A DNA stretch of 8,133 nt, taken from NCBI GenBank assembly GCA_913062745.1, contig CAJXXJ010000141.1, forward strand, positions 1 through 8,133, in the 5' to 3' direction. The DNA is from an uncultured Phaeodactylibacter sp. Lineage in GTDB: Bacteria > Bacteroidota > Bacteroidia > Chitinophagales > Saprospiraceae. Under the pieces are notes generated by a model. The model searched no databases, was not told where the DNA came from, and saw only the letters and a list, made by a program, of their open reading frames with translations. Below, piece after piece: positions 1 through 6,925 of the stretch (positions are counted from its first letter, which is position 1; each line of letters begins with the position of its first letter). Both the position numbers and the translations under genes were made by a program.

Positions 1-856
1 CCTCTATCTCAAAAATTTCGTCCAGGAAGTCTTTGCCCCGGCGGGCTTCCCAGCGCTCGATGTAGCCATCCTTTACATACAGCGTGACGCCCTCTACTTC
101 CCTGCCCATATAGAGGCCCGGGTAGGAGAAATGGATATGCCCGTTTACGCTGTCTTCCACCGGTGAGGTGTACACTTCGCCGGAAGGCATATTGGTCTTG
201 CCGTCCGAGTTGATCCAGGTGCGGCCTTCGGTGCGGAAGCTGATGTCAATGCCATCGCCTTTATAGCGTACCTCGCTGCGGCTGTTCAGCAGGTCTACGA
301 TCTTCTGCTGATGCTCGCGCACTCCCTTCCAGCTCTGTATCGGGTCTTCATCGTAGAGGCGGCAGGCTTGGTAGACAAAGTCCTGATATTCCTCCAACGA
401 CATGCCGGCCTCCTGTGCATTAGCCAGAGTGGGGTACTGGCAAAGGGAGCGGCGCATGTCCAGCGTAGCTGTGCGCTCAAAGTACCGCTTCATGACAGGG
501 CCAAAGGCCTGTTGTCGTGTTTTGCGCTTGTTGGCATCCACATTTTGGTCTTCCCGCAAGTTGTAGGGAGCCATGATATAGAGGTAGGTATCGTATTCTT
601 CCATTGCCTCCCTGTAAAGAGGGGAGAGGTGCTGCAGCTGTTCGTCATTCTGCGCTTCTTCGAGAAAAATCCGCCCCTGCTCACGGAAGGAAAGGTCGGT
701 GTCGACTCTGGCGCCGCGACGGGTGGCAAGCCGGAATACTTCCCGTACCAGCGGCTCTGCCAAAGTGGTGCTGCGCAGGTACATGCGGTCGCCCGGTTTT
801 GTGCTCAGGCAGTAGTCGACCAGCAGTCGGGCATATTTTTCAAGCAGGTGTTCCAT
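1..856 (-). CDS. M29-family aminopeptidase (AmpS/aminopeptidase T type), C-terminus beyond left edge
   Basis: The first 285 residues of a metallo-aminopeptidase are visible, and the frame is open to the left edge. The family (peptidase M29, about 360-410 residues) removes N-terminal amino acids from peptides in the cytoplasm using a two-metal centre. The N-terminus (EKYARLLVDYCL, then KPGDR at residues 20-24) matches the usual family opening. The strongest evidence is residues 209-239: TEGRTWINSDGK followed by NMPSGEVYTSPVEDSVNG. Here E227 in the MPSGEVYTSP motif corresponds to the first metal-binding glutamate of M29 enzymes. The remaining expected ligands (Glu, two His, Asp) would lie past position 1, so catalytic integrity cannot be judged. 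The ATG at 854-856 is chosen because it begins directly at the family's conserved N-terminus. There is no signal peptide and no Shine-Dalgarno sequence. The gene lies 73 nt downstream of hflX, and the two may be cotranscribed. Family assignment is confident; substrate preference is unknown. Confidence 0.88.
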   Translation of the reverse strand, partial: MEHLLEKYARLLVDYCLSTKPGDRMYLRSTTLAEPLVREVFRLATRRGARVDTDLSFREQGRIFLEEAQNDEQLQHLSPLYREAMEEYDTYLYIMAPYNLREDQNVDANKRKTRQQAFGPVMKRYFERTATLDMRRSLCQYPTLANAQEAGMSLEEYQDFVYQACRLYDEDPIQSWKGVREHQQKIVDLLNSRSEVRYKGDGIDISFRTEGRTWINSDGKTNMPSGEVYTSPVEDSVNGHIHFSYPGLYMGREVEGVTLYVKDGYIERWEARRGKDFLDEIFEIE

Positions 857-929
857 CGTTTATGTTAGGTTTTCGTTTGTTCCGGTTATACCGCCGGGGA
901 GGCAAAAGGTTGCATTTTGGTGCCAGTCT
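857..929. other. 73-nt spacer between hflX and the M29 aminopeptidase gene
   Basis: This is non-coding between the hflX stop and the aminopeptidase ATG. On the minus strand CAAAA and TTTTG could form a 5-bp stem over a 7-nt loop, and CCGG/CCGG a 4-bp stem, but neither is followed by a T-tract. No terminator or promoter can be supported. Confidence 0.4.
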
Positions 930-2144
930 TTACCAGCGCTTAGCCTGATAGGGGTAGCGGACCATATACTGATCGTAGACCATTTTCTTAAGCCGCTTGC
1001 GCAGTTCGCCAATGTTTTCCTTGGTATGGGCGGAAACGAATAACACTTCCTGCTCGAAAGTGTTGCTGAGATTCTTTTGCAAGCCTTCCTCAATTTCGGC
1101 TTTCACCTCATCGGGTACGTAATTGTCGTACTCCCGCTCCCGGTACAGGTCAATCTTGTTGAAGATGAGCAGCGTAGGCTTGTCCAGCGCGCCGAGTTCT
1201 TTCAGCGTTTGGTTGACGGTGCGGATGTGGTCCTCGTGCTGCGGGTGGGCGATATCGACTACATGCAGCAGGATGTCGCTTTCGCGAACCTCATCGAGCG
1301 TGGATTTAAAGCTTTCGATCAGGTGGTGAGGCAGCTTGCGGATGAAACCTACCGTATCCGACAGCAAAAAGGGCATGCGCTCGAATACGACCTTGCGCAC
1401 CGTAGTGTCGAGGGTTGCGAAGAGTTTATTCTCAGCGAATACGTCTGATTTGCTCAGGCGGTTCATCAGGGTAGACTTGCCCACGTTGGTATACCCTACC
1501 AGAGCCACACGGATGAGCTCGCCGCGCTGCTTGCGCTGCGTCTGATTCTGCTGGTCTATTTTCTCCAGCTTTTTCTTGAGCAAGGAGATCTTGTCGCGTA
1601 CGATACGGCGGTCGGTCTCGATTTCCTTCTCACCCGGGCCCCGCATACCGATACCACCGCGCTGACGCTCAAGGTGGGTCCACAAACCCCGCAGCCGGGG
1701 CAGCAGGTACTGCATTTGTGCCAGTTCCACCTGTGTCTTGGCCTGTGCCGTTTGTGCGCGGTTCGCGAAAATATCGAGGATGAGCGTGGAGCGGTCAATG
1801 ATCTTCACCTTCAGGAATTCTTCCAGGATATTCACCTGCTTTCCCGTAAGGTCATCATCAAAAATGACCATGCTGATTTGCTCGTGCTCGTCTATGTAGT
1901 CTTTGATTTCTTCCAGTTTACCCTTGCCCACGAAGGTGCGCGGGTCGGGGTGGGGGAGTTTTTGGATGTAGCGCTTTTGGGTTTCAGCGCCGGCCGTCAT
2001 GGCCAGAAATTCCAGCTCGTCCAGATACTCCCTGACTTCCTCTTCGGTTTGCATTTGGTGTACCAGGCCGACCAGGACGGCGTGTTCTGTGCCTTGCTTA
2101 ACGCCAAGACGGTCTTTTTGCCCTATTGTCCATTCGTTTGCCAT
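930..2144 (-). CDS. hflX: GTPase HflX
   Basis: This is a cytoplasmic ribosome-associated GTPase of 404 residues, full length for the family. HflX homologues bind the 50S subunit and can split stalled or idle 70S ribosomes, notably under heat stress. The N-terminal HflX domain spans roughly residues 20-130 and includes PDPRTFVGKGK. A helical linker follows with the family hallmark GMRGPGEKEIETDRR (166-180). The G domain starts near residue 210. G1 is GYTNVGKST (217-225), the switch I region is LDTTVR (245-250), G3 is DTVGF (263-267), G4 is NKID (329-332) and G5 is SAHT (371-374). All nucleotide-binding motifs are intact. The ATG at 2142-2144 gives a normal N-terminus. A 70-nt gap holding a 14-bp tandem repeat separates it from the EnvC-like gene upstream, so it may have its own promoter, although none is convincing. 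Assignment is very secure. Confidence 0.97.
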   Translation of the reverse strand: MANEWTIGQKDRLGVKQGTEHAVLVGLVHQMQTEEEVREYLDELEFLAMTAGAETQKRYIQKLPHPDPRTFVGKGKLEEIKDYIDEHEQISMVIFDDDLTGKQVNILEEFLKVKIIDRSTLILDIFANRAQTAQAKTQVELAQMQYLLPRLRGLWTHLERQRGGIGMRGPGEKEIETDRRIVRDKISLLKKKLEKIDQQNQTQRKQRGELIRVALVGYTNVGKSTLMNRLSKSDVFAENKLFATLDTTVRKVVFERMPFLLSDTVGFIRKLPHHLIESFKSTLDEVRESDILLHVVDIAHPQHEDHIRTVNQTLKELGALDKPTLLIFNKIDLYREREYDNYVPDEVKAEIEEGLQKNLSNTFEQEVLFVSAHTKENIGELRKRLKKMVYDQYMVRYPYQAKRW

Positions 2145-2154
2145 ATACTGTGCA

Positions 2155-2182
2155 GACTGCTTATTGGTGATTGCTTATTGGT
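2155..2182 (-). repeat. Two tandem copies of a 14-bp unit upstream of hflX
   Basis: Reading the minus strand, ACCAATAAGCAATC (2182-2169) is followed immediately by ACCAATAAGCAGTC (2168-2155). The copies match at 13 of 14 positions. The repeat ends 10 nt before the hflX ATG, so it lies in the 5' leader or promoter region. It could be a regulatory site or only a replication-slippage product; the sequence does not say which. Confidence 0.85.
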
Positions 2183-2214
2183 AACAAACCGATCGTGCTG
2201 TTCGTTCCGTCCGT

Positions 2215-3465
2215 TTAACGTTTTGCGATCCAGTGGGAGGGGTCCAGCTTGGTGGTCCCTTTCCATATCTCGAAGTGGAGGGTACTGCCTTCGCGGCCGA
2301 GTTTGCCGATCGGGTCGTCCGGCTTTACCTGATCGCCCTTTTGCACATAGACCTCTTCCACCCGGTAGTAGAGGGTGAAAAAGTCGCCGTGGTTGACGAG
2401 GATTACATTTTGGTAGACCGGCACGAAGGTGATGTGGGTGACTTCACCCTGAAAGACGGGAAAGACGCTGGCCCGTTTTTCCGTTTCTATCTCGATCCCG
2501 TTGTTGGGCAGTTTGAGCCCGGTATCTTCCAGTTGGATTACTTTGCCGAAAGGCTTGCTGATGCGCCCGCTTTTAACCGGCCAGGGAAGCCGCCCCTTGT
2601 TGATGCTGAAGTCGGCTGACAGGCGCTCCTCTGCTTCCACGCGCTTGCGGGCTTCTTCCCGCCCTGCATCGCCGCCTCCACCGGGGGCGCTGTTGTTCCT
2701 TGACTCCCTGCGCTTTCGCGACATTTCAGCCACGATCACGTCCTCAATTGCTTTATTGAGTTTTTCATGGGCCTGCTGCTGCTTACCCAGCTCGGCCATC
2801 AGGCGGCTCTCGCTCGTTTCCAGTTGCTGCAGAATGCGGTCTTTATCTTTGAGTTCCTGGCTGAGCAGGGCCGTTTGCTGCTCCTGTGACTGCAACAGCG
2901 TTTCCTTGTCGGCCTTGCGGGCTTCGAGCTGCTGTGCTTTTCGGCTGAGCATCGCCTGAGTCTCTATGATGTTGCGCGCCTGTTTTTTGCGGAAGCGGTC
3001 ATACTGCCGGATGTATTGCCAGCGGCGGAAGGCATCGTTGAAGCTATCGGCGGAAAACAGGAAAAGCAGCATGCTGTTGCTCAGCTTGTGCCGGTAAGCA
3101 ATGCGGATGGTGTGGGCGTACTCCTCTTTGAGCCGCTCAATGTCTACTTCCAGAGCCTGCAGTACTTCTTCGGAACGGGCAATGCTGGCATTGGCGAAGT
3201 CGATTTCCTGCCGCAGGGTAGAGACAAGTTCCTGCCGCTTTTTGATCTGGCTTTTTAGTGCCAGGTAGCGTTCCAGGGTCGCTTCCCGGTTGCGCTTAGT
3301 CTGGTTGATCTCTTTTTCCGTCTCCCTGATTTCCTCCAACAGTTGCTGCCGCCGGGCCTCGAGCTCCGAACGGTTCTGCGCAGGGAGCAGGCAGGGCAAC
3401 AATAGCAGCAGCACCGTCAGCAGGGCTGCATTACTTAGCTCTTGTATATCGGGACGGAATATCAA
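2215..3465 (-). CDS. EnvC-like murein hydrolase activator (degenerate LytM/M23 domain, coiled coil)
   Basis: This exported protein has up to 416 residues. A hydrophobic signal region (ALLTVLLLLLPCLLPAQ, residues 14-30) probably ends at A29. A long coiled coil follows (about 31-250), then a Gly-rich linker (PGGGGDAG, 261-268), then a LytM domain (about 290-416). Most M23 metal and catalytic positions are replaced. By motif alignment the HxxxD pair is N321/E325, the active-site His after the YxH-type motif is R368, and the HxH motif is T395-L396-H397, retaining only H397. Coiled coil plus a dead LytM domain is the architecture of EnvC, which activates peptidoglycan amidases at the division site rather than cutting murein. 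The partner amidase and FtsEX are not in this window. The only long in-frame start is TTG at 3463-3465, 35 nt inside the preceding lipoprotein gene; no in-frame ATG exists near the signal peptide. The start is therefore uncertain (GTG at 3412-3414 would cut into the signal). Function by family is likely; the exact partner is inferred. Confidence 0.88.
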   Translation of the reverse strand: MIFRPDIQELSNAALLTVLLLLLPCLLPAQNRSELEARRQQLLEEIRETEKEINQTKRNREATLERYLALKSQIKKRQELVSTLRQEIDFANASIARSEEVLQALEVDIERLKEEYAHTIRIAYRHKLSNSMLLFLFSADSFNDAFRRWQYIRQYDRFRKKQARNIIETQAMLSRKAQQLEARKADKETLLQSQEQQTALLSQELKDKDRILQQLETSESRLMAELGKQQQAHEKLNKAIEDVIVAEMSRKRRESRNNSAPGGGGDAGREEARKRVEAEERLSADFSINKGRLPWPVKSGRISKPFGKVIQLEDTGLKLPNNGIEIETEKRASVFPVFQGEVTHITFVPVYQNVILVNHGDFFTLYYRVEEVYVQKGDQVKPDDPIGKLGREGSTLHFEIWKGTTKLDPSHWIAKR

Positions 3466-4192
3466 ATCGAATCTGCTTTGGCGTATTGATTTCTATCTTG
3501 GTAAACTCCAGCTCTACTTCAGAAGTGCCGGAATACTGGCTCTCCAGCGCAAAATTACGAAGGTAGGAAAAATATTGCTCCTCATCTACCAGCTGGTAGC
3601 CGCTCAACAATGCGCTGGCTTCCTGTTCGCTTTCCTGGTCCTGAAAGGCGAGCTTGCGCAGGCGGTAGTCCTCTGCGCCCACCAGGTATTCTGCCTTGAC
3701 GCGGCCGTTTTGGCCGGACAGTCGGTAAGTGGGGCCGAGTGGCTGTATCTGCAGGCCTTCAGTATCCATAAATACCGGGTTGCCAAGCAGAAAATCCTGC
3801 AATTCCCGCAAGCCGGCCGGCAAGCCATAGGACTCAGAAAGGTAGTCCAGGCTTTCAATGGTGTATTCGTTGTTGAGGCGGTCCAGGACGTAAACGGAGT
3901 CTTTAGTCACTTTGACGCGCACTACTTCAAAGCCCAGTTTTTTGACGCTCATCCACACGAGCTCGTCCTGCTGCATAATAACGGTTGCGGAAGCGGAGAC
4001 AGACATGGCATCATCCGCGTAGTTGATGCGGGCTTTGCCTTCAAACCACTCCGGGGAAAAACGCTGCTTGGCCAGCTGCCGGAGCAGCCGCTCGGTGGTC
4101 ATCTCCTTGCTGGCGGTCTTAGTAGTGCGTGCCGTGCTGCCACAGCTGCTGATCAGGCCGGCGAGGGCCAGGAAAAAAAGGAAGCGGGTCAT
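3431..4192 (-). CDS. DUF4292-family outer-membrane lipoprotein
   Basis: A 253-residue predicted lipoprotein. The N-terminus MTRFLFFLALAGLISSC has a positively charged start, a hydrophobic core and a lipobox ISSC, with lipidation expected at C17. The residues after the Cys (GSTARTTK) are not acidic, so the surface-export signal seen on some Bacteroidota lipoproteins is absent. An inner-leaflet, periplasm-facing location is more likely. The body matches the DUF4292 pattern: WFEGKARINYAD (49-60), DELVWMSVKKLGFEVVRVKV (76-95), KDSVYVLDRLNNEY (97-110) and a terminal RFDIPSRYT (242-250). The pattern of beta strands resembles lipoprotein-carrier (LolA/LolB-like) folds, but this is inference and no function is established here. 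The ATG at 4190-4192 is fixed by the signal peptide. The start lies 74 nt inside the TPR gene's frame, and the gene's 3' end overlaps the EnvC-like gene by 35 nt. Translational coupling with both neighbours is likely. Confidence 0.88.
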   Translation of the reverse strand: MTRFLFFLALAGLISSCGSTARTTKTASKEMTTERLLRQLAKQRFSPEWFEGKARINYADDAMSVSASATVIMQQDELVWMSVKKLGFEVVRVKVTKDSVYVLDRLNNEYTIESLDYLSESYGLPAGLRELQDFLLGNPVFMDTEGLQIQPLGPTYRLSGQNGRVKAEYLVGAEDYRLRKLAFQDQESEQEASALLSGYQLVDEEQYFSYLRNFALESQYSGTSEVELEFTKIEINTPKQIRFDIPSRYTRAK

Positions 4193-5912
4193 GTTCACGC
4201 AGGGCGGGGTAGTTGAGCTTGCCTTCTGATATTTTCTGCTGCAGCTGCTCAGAGTCTTCGCCCAGGCGTTGCGCGGCTTTCCAGTATTCAATGGCTTTTT
4301 CGCGCTTGTTGAGCTGGAACAGGGTGTCGCCGTAGCGCTCCAGCAGTTCCGGGCTGTATTCGCCGCCGTGGTCCAGTGCTTTTTGCATCCATTCCGCGGC
4401 CAGCTCATAATTGCCCATCTGGTAGTGCACCCAGGCGAGGTTGCCCTCGTACTCCGCTTGCTTAGGCAACAGCTCATTCGCTTTCATTGCCATATTGCGG
4501 GCATCTTTCAGGCGCTCGCCGCGCTCGGCTAAAACCAGCGCGTAACGGCTCAGGGCGGGTGGGGCAGCAGGGTCCATCTGCAAGGCTTTTTCAAATACAT
4601 TATCTGAACGATCTGCCTGTCCTGTTTTATTGTACAGCAGGCCCTGCAGCGAGCGGACCAATATTTCTACATAAGCATTGCCCCCTGCCATCAGGAAAGC
4701 CTGATCGAGTTCAGCCAGCGCATCCTCGGGCTCGTCCAGCTCATAAAGCGCATAAGCATAGTGGTAGTAGACCAGCGGCTGGTTAGGGTAGTAATCCATT
4801 GCCCGCTCGCTGAAGTCCTTCAGTGCTTCAAACTGATATGTTTCCATGTAAGCGCGCATGGCCTGCTCCCAGACGGAAAAGCGGGTGTCGTCCAGCTCAA
4901 TCGTCTTCAGGTACTTGTCAATGGCTTGCTTCTTGCGGCCGGAGTGAAATAGCAAATCGCCGGCTGCCGAGTACGCTTTGGCTTCCGCCGGATGAATCTC
5001 TTCGAGGATATCGGTAAGCTCAAGGGCCGCGTCTGCCAGCTGACGGTCGCCCCCGTCTGCGACCTGTTTGATAAACGGGATCAACTTTTTCAGCTTGATG
5101 TCGATGTCTGCATCTTCCTGCAGGAAGGCGCTGGTCAAAGACTTTAGGTAGCCAATTTCGTTACGGTTAGCATTGCCTTCACCGGCCAGGGCCAGTTGTG
5201 CCTTGGCATTGTCCGGATTGATTTTGAGGATTTCCTGGTAAATGGAACGGGCGTTTTCCGGCTGTTGAATCTGCAGGTAAAACTCGGCCAGCAAATGCCG
5301 GTACTCCAAATCAGAAGGGTAGGCGTTGATCAAACGGCGGAGTTCATCCGCTGCTTTTTCATCCTCCCCGATGCCGAGGTAGAGTGCGTGCTTGCGCCGG
5401 ATAACCTCTTCGCTGATACCTACTTTTTTCTCCAGGCGGTCGTACACCTTCAGTGCTTCTTTGACCTCATTGGCCCGGACCAGAAAAAAAGCCAGGCGGA
5501 AGTAGTGCTCGTCGTTGTCTGGCTCAATTTTGATGATGCGTTCGTAGACTTCCGAAGCATCGGCATCCTTGCCCTGGCTCTGATAGAGGTTGGCCAGGAA
5601 CTTCTGATACCAGATGTTGCCGGTATCCCATTCTGCTGCCTGTTCGGCAAATTTGACTGCCTTCTGTGTGTCGCCGTTGGCCTCGTGCACCCGCGCCAGC
5701 TCGTAAGAGGCGGCGGCATTGCGCTTGTCTTTGTCAAGGATTTCTTCCAGTACGCTGATCGCGTTGTCGTAGTTGCCCAACAGCTTCTCCTTGCTGGCAT
5801 CGATGAACAGTTCCTGTATCTTTACCGACTCCTCATCTACACGGTCTACCTGCGCCAGCAGAGGGCAGGCGCCGAGTAGGAGTAAAAAGAGGATCCATTT
5901 GTGGTTTCCCAT
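4119..5912 (-). CDS. Secreted tetratricopeptide-repeat protein
   Basis: A 597-residue protein made almost entirely of TPR helices. The N-terminal signal (KWILFLLLLGACPLLAQ, 5-21) can be read two ways: signal peptidase I cleavage at LLA-Q (after residue 20), or a lipobox LGAC with lipidation at C16. Repeat units are clear around residues 31-130 (NYDNAISVLEEILDKDK; ASEVYERIIKIEPDN), 135-235 (ARSIYQEILKINPDNAKAQ), 310-410 (KKQAIDKYLKTIELDD; EPEDALAELDQAFL) and 420-550 (RSDNVFEKALQMDPAAPPAL; NYELAAEWMQKALDHG; REKAIEYWKAAQRLGED). TPR arrays act as scaffolds for other proteins, so a periplasmic or outer-membrane assembly role is likely, with unknown partners. It starts 8 nt after the nucleotidyltransferase stop. 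The last 24 residues (574-597, HDPLPFF to HGTHY) are read out of frame through the signal-peptide region of the downstream lipoprotein gene and do not look like TPR. The natural end may be near residue 572. Confidence 0.9.
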   Translation of the reverse strand: MGNHKWILFLLLLGACPLLAQVDRVDEESVKIQELFIDASKEKLLGNYDNAISVLEEILDKDKRNAAASYELARVHEANGDTQKAVKFAEQAAEWDTGNIWYQKFLANLYQSQGKDADASEVYERIIKIEPDNDEHYFRLAFFLVRANEVKEALKVYDRLEKKVGISEEVIRRKHALYLGIGEDEKAADELRRLINAYPSDLEYRHLLAEFYLQIQQPENARSIYQEILKINPDNAKAQLALAGEGNANRNEIGYLKSLTSAFLQEDADIDIKLKKLIPFIKQVADGGDRQLADAALELTDILEEIHPAEAKAYSAAGDLLFHSGRKKQAIDKYLKTIELDDTRFSVWEQAMRAYMETYQFEALKDFSERAMDYYPNQPLVYYHYAYALYELDEPEDALAELDQAFLMAGGNAYVEILVRSLQGLLYNKTGQADRSDNVFEKALQMDPAAPPALSRYALVLAERGERLKDARNMAMKANELLPKQAEYEGNLAWVHYQMGNYELAAEWMQKALDHGGEYSPELLERYGDTLFQLNKREKAIEYWKAAQRLGEDSEQLQQKISEGKLNYPALREHDPLPFFPGPRRPDQQLWQHGTHY

Positions 5913-5920
5913 AAAGTCAT

Positions 5921-6925
5921 TTATTGATGCTCGGAGTAATCTCCGATACTGACATCCGCCGGCTTGCCCGTGTAGCTGGCCTCGTTGCCAATCATTGAGC
6001 TCTGCAGATTGGCGTGGCGGACGGTCGTGTTGTTTTGAATCACCGTATTACTTATAACGGAGCTTTCCACAGTGGAATTGTGGCCCAGCGAGACGTGCGG
6101 CCCGACTACGCTGTTGCGGATTACCGCGCCTTTGCCGATGTAGCAGGGCGGGATGATCACCGCATTTTCCGTTTGTACGTCTTCGGCTACCAGCTGCTCT
6201 TTTTCCTGCTTGAGCTGCAGCATCCGCTGATTGGTTGCGATGACGTTGTCCTTGTTGCCGCAGTCGAGCCACTCCTCGATCAGCGAGGGCTGGAATTTAA
6301 CACCGCCGTCCTTCAACAGTTCAAGTGCTGTGGTCAGTTGGTACTCGCCTTTGTCCCGGATGTCTTCGTCCACCAATCGCTGCAGCGTATCGCGCAGCCT
6401 GTCGCCATCGTTGAAGTAGTACAGCCCCACAATTGCCATATCGGAAACAAAGGTAGGCGACTTTTCCACAAATTCGGTGATGACATTATTCTCGTCGGTC
6501 TTCACGACGCCGAAGGAGGAGGGGTCGTCCACTTTTTGCACCCAAATGATGCCGTCCACTTTTGGGTCGAATGTAAAGTTGGCTTTGAAGAGCGTGTCCG
6601 CGAAAGCGACGATGCAGTTGCCGTTGAGGCTCGGCTTGGCACAAAGCACAGCGTGGCCCGGGCCAAGCGGCTCCTCCTGATGGTATATGGAACAGCGGGC
6701 ACCAATCCCTTCTGCAATACCCTTAAGCGTTTTTTCAGCTTCTTCGCCGAAGTCTCCGATGATGAAGGCGACTTCTTCCACGGTTTCGTCGAGCGCGTCA
6801 GAAAGGTCTTCTACGATGCGTTGTACAATGGGTTTGCCCGCCACCGGTACCAGGGGTTTAGGAATGGTAAGGGTGTGCGGGCGCAGGCGTGAACCACGGC
6901 CTGCCATAGGAATGATGATTTTCAT
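5921..6925 (-). CDS. Sugar-phosphate nucleotidyltransferase with C-terminal left-handed beta-helix
   Basis: A 334-residue cytoplasmic enzyme that should join a sugar 1-phosphate to an NTP, giving an NDP-sugar and pyrophosphate for envelope polysaccharide synthesis. The N-terminal nucleotidyltransferase domain (1 to about 235) shows the signature AGRGSRLRPHT (8-18), then PKPLVPVAGKPIV (22-34), with the phosphate-contacting Arg and Lys present. It also shows LGPGHAV (87-93), the metal-binding Asp in AFADTL (D110), GEYQLTTAL (193-201) and EWLDCGN (218-224). Residues about 250-318 contain hexapeptide-type repeats (IIPPCYIGKGAVIRNSVVG and following), as in GlmU-like or RmlA-like long forms. The GxGHAV form resembles GalU-type enzymes, but the sugar and the base (dTTP, UTP or GTP) cannot be fixed from sequence. 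The ATG at 6923-6925 sits directly before the KIIIPMAGRG strand. It is probably the first gene of the four-gene envelope cluster. Confidence 0.92.
   Translation of the reverse strand: MKIIIPMAGRGSRLRPHTLTIPKPLVPVAGKPIVQRIVEDLSDALDETVEEVAFIIGDFGEEAEKTLKGIAEGIGARCSIYHQEEPLGPGHAVLCAKPSLNGNCIVAFADTLFKANFTFDPKVDGIIWVQKVDDPSSFGVVKTDENNVITEFVEKSPTFVSDMAIVGLYYFNDGDRLRDTLQRLVDEDIRDKGEYQLTTALELLKDGGVKFQPSLIEEWLDCGNKDNVIATNQRMLQLKQEKEQLVAEDVQTENAVIIPPCYIGKGAVIRNSVVGPHVSLGHNSTVESSVISNTVIQNNTTVRHANLQSSMIGNEASYTGKPADVSIGDYSEHQ

Noticed and set aside
311..868. Long plus-strand open frame opposite the aminopeptidase gene
   Set aside because: It lies antisense to a clearly recognisable M29 coding sequence, shows no family motifs, and is explained as a shadow frame in GC-rich coding DNA.
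1394..1411. HflX switch I reads LDTTVR instead of the LDPTTR familiar from proteobacteria
   Set aside because: To my knowledge this variant is usual in Bacteroidota HflX, and the conserved Thr is kept, so it is not an anomaly.
2185..2188. TTTG on the minus strand as a -33 promoter element for hflX
   Set aside because: No TAnnTTTG-like -7 element occurs at the expected distance, and a 4-base match is expected by chance.
1674..2378. Plus-strand open frame spanning the hflX start and the end of the EnvC-like gene
   Set aside because: It crosses two real genes antisense and has no motif or plausible start context.
3389..3394. Cys25 of the EnvC-like signal region as a lipidation site
   Set aside because: The preceding residues LLP place Pro at -1, which does not fit a lipobox. 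Cleavage at PA-Q is more likely.
6014..6892. 292-codon plus-strand open frame opposite the nucleotidyltransferase
   Set aside because: It is a mirror frame of a conserved enzyme gene with no recognisable domain. Its length follows from codon bias on the other strand.
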